A model generated the notes under the pieces. It ran no database searches, was not told where the DNA came from, and saw nothing but the letters and a program-made list of their open reading frames with translations. A stretch of 64,000 nucleotides of DNA, taken from assembly GCA_023213395.1 (NCBI GenBank), contig CM041465.1, forward strand, positions 39,935,741 to 39,999,740, given 5' to 3'. This DNA is from Cycas panzhihuaensis. Taxonomy: Eukaryota; Cycadophyta. A program made the position numbers and the translations under genes. Positions 1 through 11,289 of the stretch are shown here, piece by piece; position 1 is the first letter of the stretch; every line of letters begins with the position of its first letter.

Positions 1-330
1 CTAAGTATATTGTTGCTTCTAAGATGAACAAGGAGGTGATATGGCTTAGGAAATTATTGAAAACATTGAATATCACCCAAACAAGTCCTACTAACCTTCG
101 TATAGATAATCAATCAGTAATCCACATGGTGAAAATTTCTATATTTCATGATCATACTAAACACATAATTACGGAAGTCGAAAGGATTCGAGAACTAGTT
201 CATGATGGCACAATTTAATTGGAGTACTACCCCACAGTAGATCAAGTGGCTAATATCTTCACCAAACCATTAAAAAGGGTGAAGCTTGAATAGTTCCATA
301 GGTAGCTTGGCCTTTGGGCCTCCATCTCTG
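1..330 (+). pseudogene. Ty1/copia RNase H C-terminal end (element F, truncated)
   Basis: The reading frame shows the end of a copia polyprotein: a degenerate 'KYIVASK' (family: E-A-E-Y-I-A-A-S), then 'VIWLRKLL', the RNase H block 'LRIDNQSVIHMVKI', 'DHTKHI' and 'IRELVHDGTI'. After an in-frame stop at about 216 the same frame continues with 'LEYYPTVDQVANIFTKPL', the usual copia tail. RNase H would remove the RNA template during reverse transcription. The left part lies outside the window. Two further stops follow in the tail. Assignment to copia is firm because the order RNase H, 'DIFTKPL', then noncoding DNA and LTR is specific to this superfamily. Confidence 0.9.
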
Positions 331-835
331 ACTACTTGGAGGAGATGACAACAAGATCATCACACTCTATTGTATTCATGAAAATCCCTTATTGTCACAA
401 AAGAATAAGAGTATATCTCTGCTCTATCTTATTTGTGAAAACCCTTTGTGGGTGTGGAAGAATAAGGATTGTACTAGTCTTGGAAAATTGGAACCTATGA
501 AAACTCGAAAGGGCATGGGGGATGACCAAATGGTATATGGAGACTCAACAAATCAAGCTGCACATTTAAGTTGCTTGGTTATCAGGTTACATCAAAAGCC
601 ACCTTAGCCATTTTGATTTAAGGGGCTATAGATCTTAGAAAGTTTGCAAGTTTTTATTCCCCATGAGGATTTTCCTACAAAAGTATCAATGTAATAATGA
701 GGCTCAAATGAAGACCTCATAGAATAGATTTTATCATAATGACCTTTTACCATTAAGGAGGGGATTGATGGATGTTAATGCATCAAGGTCATTAGATTAA
801 TTATATAAGGATGACTTTAGGTTACTAAATCACAT
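331..835 (+). mobile_element. copia F 3' untranslated region, PPT and start of 3' LTR
   Basis: No coding potential is seen after the RNase H tail. A purine-rich tract (taaggagggga, about 754-764) is followed by 'tgatggatgttaatg' at 766, a plausible PPT and LTR start. The LTR is interrupted at 835/836 by gypsy A and resumes at 8384. The exact LTR start (766 or 773) is uncertain. Confidence 0.55.
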
Positions 836-875
836 TGTTAGACATCAATTTTGTTAGTATTATCCATAAAAGAAT
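836..875 (+). repeat. 5' LTR remnant of gypsy A
   Basis: About 38 bp (tgttagacatcaattttgtt... to ...ataaaaga) match the first bases of the 3' LTR at 8009. After that the two diverge completely, so the rest of the 5' LTR, the PBS and part of the leader appear deleted. Confidence 0.7.
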
Positions 876-1017
876 ACATTCGATCTTATGCATGACACAG
901 AACAAATAATATACATAGTTAGGCAATAAAAGAACCATTTAGTACAATTGAGATAATCCGATCGATTGTGTATACTACAACAATAAAAGTTAAAAACATT
1001 AATGCAGATCGATTGGT

Positions 1018-2345
1018 CAATAATTGGAAAGGGATGAGAAGTCTGGAAGACTTGGAAATAGAAACATGATTCGAACAAGGACATAAGGGAGATTGAGGAA
1101 GATTTCACACATCGAAGTTTACATGAAAAGGAGCATGCTAGCATACAATGTAAGGATCAAGAACATCAGGATCAAAAACACCAACCTAGTCCAAAGACAA
1201 AAAGGGCAAGAGTTAGAATTGTTATGAATAGAGAAAGAAGAAGAAATCTATAGATGAATTTAGACAATGAAGAATACAATAATTCAAGCATATAAGAAGA
1301 CCAACAAAGTCATCAGAAGCAATAATAATAACAATGGCAACATCATCCACAGTAGGGAAAGGAGGAGTGAATTAGAAATTGCCAACATTCAATAGGAAGG
1401 CAGAAGGGGATCCAACGAGACATTGTAATATCTGTGAAATAATATGGATGGCCAATGGTGATATTGATAAAGATCTTTGGGTACAATCATTTTCAGCCAC
1501 ACTGCGGGACATTATGAAAGACTAGTTTAATGAATTCAAAGAGGGACATTTTAAAAATTGGGCTTCCCTACGCGATACATTTGAAAATGAATTCAGACTT
1601 TTGTAAGATGATAGCGAGGTGGTAGATCAAATCTATAACTTAAAGTAAGAACCCAAGGAAATAATAAGAAGTTATAACATAAAGCTAAGAAGTCTAATAA
1701 AGAAAATGGAAAGTGAAGTGATGGATGGATTAAGAAAAAGATGGTTTCTAGAAGGATTACTTCCAAAATATAGAAGGAAGTTACAAGTCATTTCACCTGC
1801 ATCATATCAAGAAGCAATAAACTGAGTAATGAGTTTGGAAATCGAAGAGAAAGCAGAGGCATGGCACCAAGAAAAAATAAGTGATGCACAAGTAAAAGAG
1901 GAATCTTCCATAGAAGTGCTTAGGAAAGACTTGATGAGGACATTCAAAGATTTTAGACAAAATCAACCAAAAGAATGACGCCACATATGGTGTGTCAAGT
2001 GTCATACAGAAAGCCACTTAGAGTTGGAGTGTCTAGACAACTAGGGATTTAAATACTGCAATATATGTAAAATGAATAATCATGATATTGAAGAGTATGG
2101 ATTCAATGTTTGTCCATACAAAAGACAAGAATAGGATGTCTTCTTTACTTGGCAAGAAACAAATAAACCACCTTTTTGAAGGGGACGAGGTGGACAACTA
2201 GTACAACGAGATGCTCAAGGCTAACTAATGGTACAATGCTTTCAGTGCAAATTATGGGGGCACTTTAGTAGAGACTATCCCAATCTAGAAAATAATGTTT
2301 CTACACTATGTCGATGGGTGGACCGGGTGACCGTGATGATGACCA
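1018..2345 (+). pseudogene. gypsy A Gag, multi-zinc-knuckle, broken
   Basis: The capsid-like part is visible as 'DLWVQSFSATLRDIMKD', 'NWASLRDTFENEFRLL' and 'IRSYNIKLRSLIKKM', the hydrophobic/aromatic pattern of the plant retrotransposon Gag domain. Downstream are Cys-rich nucleic-acid-binding knuckles. 'CVKCHTESHLELEC' is a complete CX2CX4HX4C. 'CNICKMNNHDIEEY' and 'CFQCKLWGHFSRDY' each have the last Cys changed to Tyr. A fourth degenerate Cys/His cluster follows near 2310-2350. Stops and at least one frameshift are present and the start codon is not identifiable. Gag would package RNA in cytoplasmic virus-like particles. Confidence 0.75.
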
Positions 2346-2389
2346 TTGCACGAAGCAATAAAACAAAAATGTAAACCTCTTAGGAGTAA

Positions 2390-3440
2390 TGGCAGAGGAA
2401 GTACAACCTTTACCAATATATGTAGTGTATACAAGAAGGCCTAAGAAATTAATGTATCCTGATCCTCAGAATGAAAAAGAAGGCTAGAGTCAAGCCACAT
2501 AATTGGTACAAGCACTACAAAAATGAGGGGACGATGCGACCTTGACCAAGCCATAATTTGCAGAACCAAGGGATAGTGGATCGACAGAATCAACAACAAT
2601 GACAAAAGAAGATACAACACATAAGGATAATGTTAACTCAATTATAGAATACCTCTTACAAAAAGAGTTAACAATCAAATGGTCAGCATTACTCGAGAAT
2701 GATGGACTTCTACTTCAAACATTCAAGGACTACATACGGTGAATCAAGACAACAAGAGAAGAGAGAATACCAGCAAAAGAATGTAGAGCTCCCATGTAGC
2801 AACCTTACATAGAGTACCCGCATGTACAATCTCTTAGGATTGATCAAGATATAATTATTTCAATGAAAATACTAGGGCATGTATTGGAGAATATAGTAAT
2901 TGATGGCAGGGTTGTAGTGAATATTATCCTAATTACAACTTAGGAAGCAATCGGTAGACCTCAATTATAGCCTCCCACATTTTGGCTACAACTAGTTGAT
3001 CAACATGGTATGCAACTACTAGGGATGATGCAAGCACAAAAAATAAAATTGGGGAACCAAGAGTTTGTAATAGATTTTGTTATAATACCGATGATTGATG
3101 AAACACCTCCACCTTATGATGCCTTGTTAGGATGACCTTGGTTACGAAATGTGTGCATACTCCAAAATTGGGGATGCAACACATTGATAATTAAACAAAG
3201 AGAAAAGAAATAACTAATCAACTTAAATCATCATACTATAAGAGAGGAATTAGTAGATTCTAGTTCGTCTGATGATGATGATATTGATGTTGATGAGAAT
3301 AGTTGTACTAACAATACTAAAGAGGAACATCCTCTAAGTATAATATTTGACCATGATAATATATGTGAATCTATTAAAGGTGTTTTATACTTGGATGTGT
3401 GTTCCGAGGATGAATTAGACTCAAATAATGGATTATTTCA
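2390..3440 (+). pseudogene. gypsy A aspartic protease and acidic linker, broken
   Basis: The segment 'ENIVIDGRVVVNII' aligns with the active-site block 'VIVDGGAVVNVLP' of elements B and C. The second hallmark, 'PPYDALLG', a stop where Arg is expected, then 'PWLRN', matches 'TPYPALLGRPWLYK' of B2. A run of Asp and Ser follows (about 3250-3300). The active site has lost its second Gly (D-G-R). The protease would cleave the polyprotein. Confidence 0.7.
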
Positions 3441-3639
3441 TTGGCAACAGTAAGAATATGAAATGTTTTTATGTTATCTTATTCACATGGAACCTTTTAA
3501 CAATGCAACTATTTATCATATTCAAAATAGTAATGAAGAACCTGAATATCCAAAAAACTTTTATGAGATTATTAAAGGGAATCAAACAATATCACGAAAT
3601 CTAGCACATAGATTTTAGAATGAAATCCGTTATGAGAAA

Positions 3640-5100
3640 GCACTATAACAACTTATAAATTTGGGAACAGAATAGAGCAAGTAAATGATTACATTAGGAA
3701 AAATATGAGATCTAATGTTAGTAGCAGCAGCAACAGAAATTTTCATAAAATACAAGGATGTTTTCACCTGGACATACAAGGATTTAAAAGGAATACTGAA
3801 ACAATTATGCAAGTGCAAAATTGAACTCATACTAAGATCAAAACCCATAAAACACAGACCATATAAAATGAATCCCAAATATGCAGAACATGTGGATGTT
3901 GAAATCAAGAAAATGCTAGATACACACATTATATTCAAAGTTGAGACCAGTGACTAGGTATCCCCAATAGTGGTAGTTCCTTAAAAAAAATGGAAAATTA
4001 TGTATCTGCATAGATTTCTAGAAATTAAATGTGCTAACTTGTAAGGACCCATTTTCCATATCATTTATCGATATAATATTGGAAGAAGTGGTAGGACATG
4101 AGGTATATTAATTCTTAGATGGGTTTTTAGGATACAATCAAATTAGTATCGTGGAAAAAGTTAAATTAAAAGTTACTTATTACTTAAATCGGGATATTTA
4201 CCTACAATGGATGCCATTTGGTTTGTGTAATGCACTTGCTACCTTTCAATAGATAATCATGCATGTGTTTGACCAATTATCCTTGAAGTTAGTAAAAGTA
4301 TTCCCGGATGATTGGTCTATCTATGGCAATATTGACAATCACTTGCCATTATTAATAGAATGCTTGGAGATTTGTCAGAAAATAAGATTATCATTAAACC
4401 CTGAGAAATGTCAGTTTTTGGTTCCATATAGGAAATTATTGGGCCACATTGTATGTGCCTGCAGACTAAAAATAGATCCATACAAAATTAGAGTTATTAT
4501 GAACTTAGCACCATCATCAAACAACACAGAGGTACGAATCTTTCTCAGCTATATAGGGTATAATTGCCAGTTTATAAAAGGATTTGCTTATATTGCATAC
4601 CATTTAGAAGAATTGCTAAAGAAAGGTATGAATTTCACTTAGGGAGACAAGCACCAAATAACTTTCGATCACCTTAAAAATAGACTTGTCATAGCTCCAA
4701 TATTAGCCCACCTAGACTGGACTAAAGAATTGCATATCCATGTAGACATATCACAAATAGTAATTGAATGTATACTCACCCAAGAAGGAAGTCGTAAATT
4801 AGACTTACCTATTTATTTTACAAGCAGATGCTTGAACAAAGTAGAAAAAAAATATTCAATAAGCGAAAGAGAAGCATTAGGGATGATATATGTTGTACAG
4901 AAGTTTTGACACTATCTCTTAGCAAACCCATTTATATTTGTTGTAGATCACCAAGCTCTTTTGTATATAATCAATAAGCTTATAATATAAGGAAGAATCA
5001 ATCGATGGTTGTTGTTGTTATTATTGCAAGAATTCAACTTTAAAGTAATAGTCTGACCATGACATAGCCATGTGGCTACTGATCATTTATCAAGAATCCA
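3640..5100 (+). pseudogene. gypsy A reverse transcriptase-RNase H, broken
   Basis: RT is preceded by 'KYKDVFTWTYKDLKGI' and 'HRPYKMNPKY', the usual entry into the gypsy RT domain. The catalytic block reads 'VFPDDWSIYG' (family F-L-D-D); both Asp survive. Then 'LSLNPEKCQF', 'LLGHIV' and 'FLSYIGY' mark the thumb. RNase H shows 'LHIHVDIS', 'SEREALGM' and 'FVVDHQALLYI', which contain its metal-binding acids. The palm between about 3960 and 4250 is heavily mutated, with several stops. Compared with B2 the Gag-like insert before RT is absent. Confidence 0.85.
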
Positions 5101-6110
5101 AATGGGAGAAAAACCTCCTAGTGTAAATGATGATTTTCTAGATGCTAAACTTTTTCAAATAATCATAAGACCCCCAAACTACGATGATATAACAAACTAT
5201 CTCAGTTTGGGCTCATTTTCCAATAATATGCCTACATAACAATGTAAAAATTTTATAAAAAACGCAATATCCTACCAACTAATAGGAGGACTTCCATACA
5301 AACTAGGAAAATATTATGTACTAAGATGTTGTGTAATGTCGAAAGAAACACCAACGATACTCAATGGAGCTCATCAAGGGGTTGTCAGTGGCCATTTAAG
5401 CCCTAAAAGTATAGCCAAGAAAATATTATTATCTAGATTATAGTGGCTGAAATTATTTAAAGATGTAAAGGGATTTGTTTCTACATGTGATATTTGTCAA
5501 CAAATGGGATGACCTCTAGAGCATAATTTTATGCCCTTACGATCATCATTGGCTCAAGGAGTTTTTGAATGATGGGGATTAGATTTTATTAGACCATTTA
5601 AACATATTGCAAGAATGAACTAAGCAAGATATATTATAGTAGCAACAGACTATCTCATGAAGTGGGTCGAGGCAAAGGCACTTCAGGATAATTTAGCACA
5701 AACTACAACTATATTTTTATATGAAAATATTATAACAAGATTTGGTTATCCCTTGGAATTTGTAAGTGATAGAGGAACACATTTTATAAACAAAACAATT
5801 CATGGTCTAACTCAAGAATTTATGATTACATATCACAAATCAACACCCTACTACCCAAGGGCTAACAGGAAAGCAGAATCAAGTAATAAAATAATAGTAA
5901 CAATGTTAACAAAATTTTGTAATGCAAATAGAAATGATTAGGTAGAGCAACTCCATGCAGTATTATGGGATTTTAGGACAGCTTATAAAACTTCAACTGG
6001 GCATACACCATTCTAATTGGTATATGGGGCAAAAGCAGTGTTACTTATCAAATTTATAGTACTAGGCTTAAGAATTACAGTTAAAAAAAAAGAACTTGTT
6101 CATCCCATCC
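5100..6110 (+). pseudogene. gypsy A integrase, broken
   Basis: The zinc-binding region 'GAHQGVVSGHL' and 'CDICQQMG' (HHCC) is followed by the core. The first Asp lies in 'GLDFIRPF', the second in 'FVSDRGTHFIN', and Glu in 'PRANRKAESSNKI'. All three catalytic acids are present, although frames are interrupted by stops. It ends near 'TAYKTSTGHTPF', before the C-terminal GPY/F module, and runs into a dinucleotide tract. Integrase would insert the cDNA into chromosomes. Confidence 0.85.
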
Positions 6111-6129
6111 TTGATAATTCATCATAAAT

Positions 6130-6540
<411 letters not shown>

Positions 6541-6559
6541 AGGAAATAAATAAATAATT

Positions 6560-7080
6560 TTTGGCCATGCATGATCAACCGGTGTAGGTTGGTGGTGCCA
6601 CTGATTGGCTGCACAGGCTAGTGGGTGACTGATCAACCAGCTACACATGATGACAGATCGATGGCGCAGGCCGACGCTCCACCAATCGGCCAACGGTGCC
6701 AGCTAGTCACGCATGGCAATTGATTAACTTGCATAGGCCAATAGCCATTGTAGGTCGTGCATGCACGGTCGATCAACCAACGCATGTTGGTGGCATGGTC
6801 GATTGGCTAGTGGAAGTCATGCATGCACGATCAATCAGCTAGCCAACTGCACCAATGTAGGCTGTGTATACATGGCTGATCAACCGGCCAGCTGTGCCAG
6901 CCTAGGCCATGCATGATGGTCGATTGATCAATACAGGCTCACAACTAGCTTAGGCCACATACGTACAATTGATTAGTCAGCCAGCTACATCAGCTTAGGC
7001 CACACACAATGGACAATCGACTGATGCAGGCTTGCGACTAGCCTAAGTCACATATGATGGCCAATTAGCAACTACGCTAC
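6560..7080 (+). repeat. GC-richer degenerate tandem repeat, 45-58 bp unit
   Basis: The motif 'gatcaaccggcc' with companions 'ggccatgcatg' and 'ccagctgcgcc' recurs at about 6573, 6631, 6722, 6771, 6829, 6878, 6926, 6971 and 7017. Spacing is mostly 45-58 bp. Base composition differs sharply from the AT-rich surroundings. It has no coding potential. It sits between integrase and the 3' ORF of element A, the place where B elements carry another minisatellite. Confidence 0.8.
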
Positions 7081-7800
7081 TACAGTTCAGTAAGGATAGA
7101 ACAAAAGGAAAAGTGTAAAGTAGTAACGATACATGGAATAGATCAATCATCATCTCCTTTAGATGACTCAGATGAAGATTATATAGCAGATTATTTAGAT
7201 TTCAGTTCAAGTGGTGAGAAGGATATAGAAGAAGATGATAAGTCTATGCCTACAATAAACATTGAAAACACCCATGCTGCTTCATATCTAAATATCCCAA
7301 CATCTCCTACTATTAATAGTGAAGCTGCAAGATGTGAATTGGTAGGAGAAGTTGGTGCATTGGTATCACCAAAAAATTTACCAGACACAAGGAGGGTCAT
7401 AAACTCTATTATTGCGTACCAAACAATGACCCAAACGCACGAATCACTCCTAATAAGAATGAAAGAAAACTTCATACAATTGTAACATGATTTATAAGAG
7501 GCAAAGGAATTGGTTTGGAATTTGAAAGAATTACTACAAAAGAAAGAGAGTGAATATAATCAGCTACTCAAAGCATAAGAAGAAATGTATAATAAAGAGA
7601 TTCATCATATTCAACAAATCAGTACATTAGAAGAAAATTTATAACACAACTAGGAATGCCTTAAAATTACAGAGGAACATTTTCAAAGATCGGAGCAACA
7701 AGTTAAAGAGTTAATAACTCAAGTTAAGGAAGAGAAATCATGTCAACAATGGGTACTTCAATGTGCTGAAGTGGTGAGTTGTGAAAATCAGAAATGGTGA
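7078..7800 (+). pseudogene. gypsy A extra 3' ORF: acidic region plus coiled coil
   Basis: One frame is readable for about 240 codons. It opens with an acidic/serine segment ('DDSDEDYIADYLDFSSSGE'), then a mixed region, then a heptad-like stretch rich in E, K, Q and L ('KELLQKKESEYNQLLKA', 'KITEEHFQRSEQQVKEL') typical of a coiled coil. Five in-frame stops sit where Gln would fit (taa/tag after Leu, Ala or Asn codons), so it was probably once open. It lies in sense orientation between integrase and the PPT, the place of the extra ORF of B1/B2, but I see no sequence similarity to it. No signal peptide or membrane segment is visible. Function unknown. Confidence 0.55.
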
Positions 7801-7991
7801 TAAAAGGCAGGATTAGGCCTAATTTACTCCAAGACACTATCACAATCCATTCAAGTTCAAGGAGAAGGTTCAGATCTAGTTTTGACTATCCTAGCTTTAG
7901 CTACAACTTTAACAACTCCTACCCCCAACCTCTCTACTTCCAACTCCTACTTCAGATCAGGCAGATAATTCTGAGTGAGACACTTAGAACT
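7801..7991 (+). other. 3' untranslated region of gypsy A
   Basis: Nothing recognisable beyond a short pyrimidine-rich stretch; it leads into the PPT. Confidence 0.5.
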
Positions 7992-8008
7992 AAAAAGGGG
8001 GGGGTAGA
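7992..8008 (+). promoter_or_regulatory. Polypurine tract of gypsy A
   Basis: The run aaaaaggggggggtaga directly abuts the LTR start TGTTGG. Its position and purity fit the plus-strand primer. Confidence 0.9.
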
Positions 8009-8378
8009 TGTTGGACATCAATTTTGTTAGTATTATCGATAAAAGATCAGTTAGAAGATTAGTTACAAAACCATCATATCGGTTTAAGATGTATATATGT
8101 GTGATAAAGACAAAAGTAAGATATATGATGTGGCACATCTTAGCCCAAGTGGATGGTTTCAAACTTGCTTTAGATGATCATATACAACTTTTGTACATCC
8201 TATTTTGATATAATAAAAGTAATATTATGTATATTGTGTGGTACTTCATGACCTATCCATGCTGTGATGATTTGTATATATATAGTGTAAATGTTATGGA
8301 TGGTGTATGTACTAATGGAATTATAATCTCCTTATATCCTTATTCTCTAGTACGAACCCAAAGATTAGAGAGACAACA
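8009..8378 (+). repeat. 3' LTR of gypsy A (370 bp)
   Basis: It begins TGTTGGACATC after the PPT and ends ...GACAACA. The following CACAT repeats the 5 bp before the element, which fixes both ends. ORFs inside are not real genes. Confidence 0.88.
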
Positions 8379-8383
8379 CACAT

Positions 8384-8618
8384 AGTTAAATGTAATTTTA
8401 TTTATATTTAAGTGTAATTTTGGGATCATGTCATCAGGTGGGAAACTCCCTTGGAAACCCTAACGCACATCCTCTAATATATAAGGTTGAATGTGAAAGG
8501 GAGAGTCATAATTTTCACCTCCCATTTTTGCTCTCAATCTTATTCTCTTTATTTTGCTCTTATTATGTGCCATTACTTTAGTGTAGTGGAGTGTGGCAAC
8601 TAGATCCTTCACCCAACA
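8384..8618 (+). repeat. Remainder of copia F LTR, interrupted by gypsy A
   Basis: Removing A joins 835 to 8384 (one TSD copy). The LTR then runs through a TATA-like 'ctaatatataagg' (about 8474) to '...cttcacccaaca' at 8618. It is followed by 'tagttgatataaggtgcc', which resembles a mutated copia primer site (TGGTATCAGAGC type). The presence of a PBS after a 3' LTR suggests a tandem arrangement of elements. Confidence 0.45.
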
Positions 8619-10312
8619 TAGTTGATATAAGGTGCCTTGTACTTGTGACAAAGAAAGACAAGGAATTGGCTAGATAATTATCTCATTGGTAGTTGCTTTC
8701 TCTCAAAAAGGACATGAAGAAGAAAGGCTTAAATATTGAATTATTTAAGGGATAGATCTAGTTTTGGATATCTTTATTTACTTTAGTATTTTGATGCACC
8801 AAAAATAAGAAACTCCCTAAGATCCATATATATGTTATTCTAAAAAGCCAAAAAGAATATTACTTTTTAGATTGGTTAGCAATTCTCAATGAGGCTCTAC
8901 TTACTTAGCTCCATGGCCTTCACCAAGGAGTGAAATTCTATATGTCTTCTTACTTGATATATGCAATCTTAGATATGATGGCATATATGCAATTTATTGA
9001 AGATGAGAATATATTGGAGGAGAAATATTTTCTAATTCTTTCTATTTAAGTACTCAAGGATATGGGATACTAAATAACCCTTACACCTCTATAAATTGTT
9101 ATATGGCTTCTTTCATGTTGTAGAAACTTTTATCATTCATAAGCCTAAAAGAATTAATGAAGAGCTTAAGGACTAGATAAAAGGGGAAAGATGACAAAAG
9201 ATATGGGGATTTCTACCTTTTCTTGAGCTATTATATAGTATGGTATGGGAAACTCCCTTGGAAACCCTAATGCACATCCTCTAATATATAAGGTTGAATG
9301 TGAAAGGGACAGTCATAATTTTCACCTCTCATTTTTGCTCTCAATTTTATTCTCTCTATTTTGTTCTTATTATGTGCCATTACTTTAGTGTAGTGGAGTG
9401 TGGCAACTAGATCCTTCACCCAACATAGTTGATATAAGGTGCCTTGTACTTGCGACAAAGAAAGACAAGGAATTGGCTAGATAATTATCTCATTGGTAGT
9501 TACTTTCTCTCAAAAAGGACATGAAGAAGAAAGGCTTAAATATTGAATTATTTAAGGGATAGATCTAGTTTTGGATATCTTTATTTGCTTTAGTATTTTG
9601 ATGCACCAAAAATAAGAAACTCCCTAAGATCCATATATATGTTATTCCAAAAAGCCAAAAAGAATATTACTTTTTGGATTGGTTAGCAATTCTCAATGAG
9701 GCTCTACTTACTTAGCTCCATGGCCTTCACCAAGGAATGAAATTCTATATGTCTCTTTACTTGATATATGCAATCTTAGATATGATGGCATATATGCAAT
9801 TTATTGAAGATGAGAATATATTGGAGGAGAAATATTTTCTAATTCTTTTTATTTAAGTACTCAAGGATATGGATACTAAATAACCCTTACACCTCTATAA
9901 ATTGTTATATGGCTTCTTTCATGTTGTAGAAACTTTTATCATTCAGAAGCCTAAAAGAATTAGTGAAGAGGTTAAGGACTAGATAAAAGGGGAAAGATGA
10001 CAAAACATATGGGGATTTCTACCTTTTCTTGAGCTATTATATAGTATGGTATGGGAAACTCCCTTGGAAACCTTAACGTACACCCTCTAATATGTAAGGT
10101 TGAATGTGAAAGGGAGAGTCATAATTTTCATTTCCCACTTTTTCTCTCAATCTTATTCTCTCTATTTTGCTCTTATTATGTGCCATTACTTTAGTGTAGT
10201 GGAGTGTGGCAACTAGATCCTTCATCCAACATAGTTGATATAAGGTGCCTTATACTTGTGACAAAGAAAGACAAGGAATTGGCTAGATAATTATCTCATT
10301 GGTAGTTGCTCT
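8440..10312 (+). repeat. Tandem array of an ~807-bp unit (2.3 copies; third copy split)
   Basis: The sequence beginning 'gggaaactcccttggaaacc' recurs at 8440, 9247 and 10053, periods of 807 and 806 bp. Copies are almost identical apart from scattered point changes. Each unit holds a TATA-like region, 'cttcacccaacatag' and a ~630-bp AT-rich leader. The leader contains a broken protein-like stretch 'SSYLIYAILDMMAYMQF'. The third copy stops at 10312 and resumes at 38256. It is probably a tandem multiplication of an LTR-leader segment of a copia-like element (inference). Confidence 0.9.
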
Positions 10313-11149
10313 TATTGGGGTATAAAGTGATCATATGTCTTTGGGAAGACCAGAGGTAGGTCAAGTAACTTGAGATGTGCAGGTATAGACCATACGGTAG
10401 TACGCACGAGGTAAAACGGTAAAGAAATCAGCATTCTAGGTACGTATGACAAAAGGACTGAACCCGCACGCACTACGAGACATACCAACAACGAAACGGA
10501 ACCGAACGGAAGCAGTACGCATGACCCAAAGGGACCAGTGAAGGCCTGTGGAGCTGCCAAACGTATGTATAGACATACAGATCCAAAGAGATTAGTTAAA
10601 GTACCTAACTAAGTGATTAATGAAAGGGTACGTATGACTAAAGGGGTGCGGTTATGATACGCAGTCATAACCCTTCAGCCAAAAGGTACCAACAAGAGGA
10701 CTTAAGGAGGTACGCATGAACCACCAGGTTAGGATGAGAGCCAACTATCAAAGGTGTGCAAAGGTGCAGAAGCCAACACGTATGATAGCCAGTTGGAGTA
10801 GCATTGAATGATAAGTACCATCTGGGGTACGCATGTGTAACAGAAGGAATGTATGCTGCTAGAATACACAGGAATGCATTCCAGCTTCTGTATAATTAAA
10901 CTGATTACTTAATAAAAGGAAGAGTTACACGAAAAGTAGTGTATTCTTTGTGTTGTGATGATGAATTGCTAAGTATATGTTGATTTCTATATTGCTATAT
11001 ACCATTGTGGTAGAATTTTGTAAAATATATATGGAATGTATGTGAATAACCATGTTGACAGTATCCTGAACTAGACTATAGCACTGTGTAACCTTGATAA
11101 GTGTAAGAGGTATCTTGTAAGTGCAATAAGATACCTCATAAAGTCAACA
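10313..11149 (+). repeat. 5' LTR of gypsy B1 (837 bp)
   Basis: It begins TATTGGGG (family TGTTGGGG/GGAG) and ends AAAGTCAACA. It matches LTRs at 24664, 28112 (partial) and 37413. It contains about eight copies of a GTACGYATGA-like motif (10400, 10441, 10515, 10560, 10628, 10710, 10778, 10828). Confidence 0.9.
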
Positions 11150-11163
11150 TTGGTTCCGTTGCC
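11150..11163 (+). promoter_or_regulatory. Primer-binding site of gypsy B1
   Basis: TTGGTTCCGTTGCC directly follows the LTR. The same sequence follows the LTR at 28492, and TTGGTTCTATTGCC at 47302. I do not assign the tRNA. Confidence 0.75.
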
Positions 11164-11289
11164 TACGTCCATTGAGGAGGGACAGGGCCTAGGAGTTTCA
11201 AAGAAAGGAATGTGTAAAGGGCAGAGGACCCTGGCTGTCATCGTGATGGCAGGCTGTAACTAAGCCACCGACAGCCAAGGGACCTTCCA

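Noticed and set aside
7191-7475. Minus-strand 94-codon ORF
   Set aside because: Shadow of the plus-strand acidic ORF of gypsy A, which has the more protein-like composition.
8460-8651. Minus-strand 63-codon ORF repeated at 9267
   Set aside because: Repeats only because it is inside the 807-bp tandem unit; it lies antisense across an LTR end and has no domain.
10312-10560. Minus-strand 82-codon ORF (with relatives at 24690 and 37433)
   Set aside because: It lies within the B LTR in every copy and is not conserved as protein between the copies.
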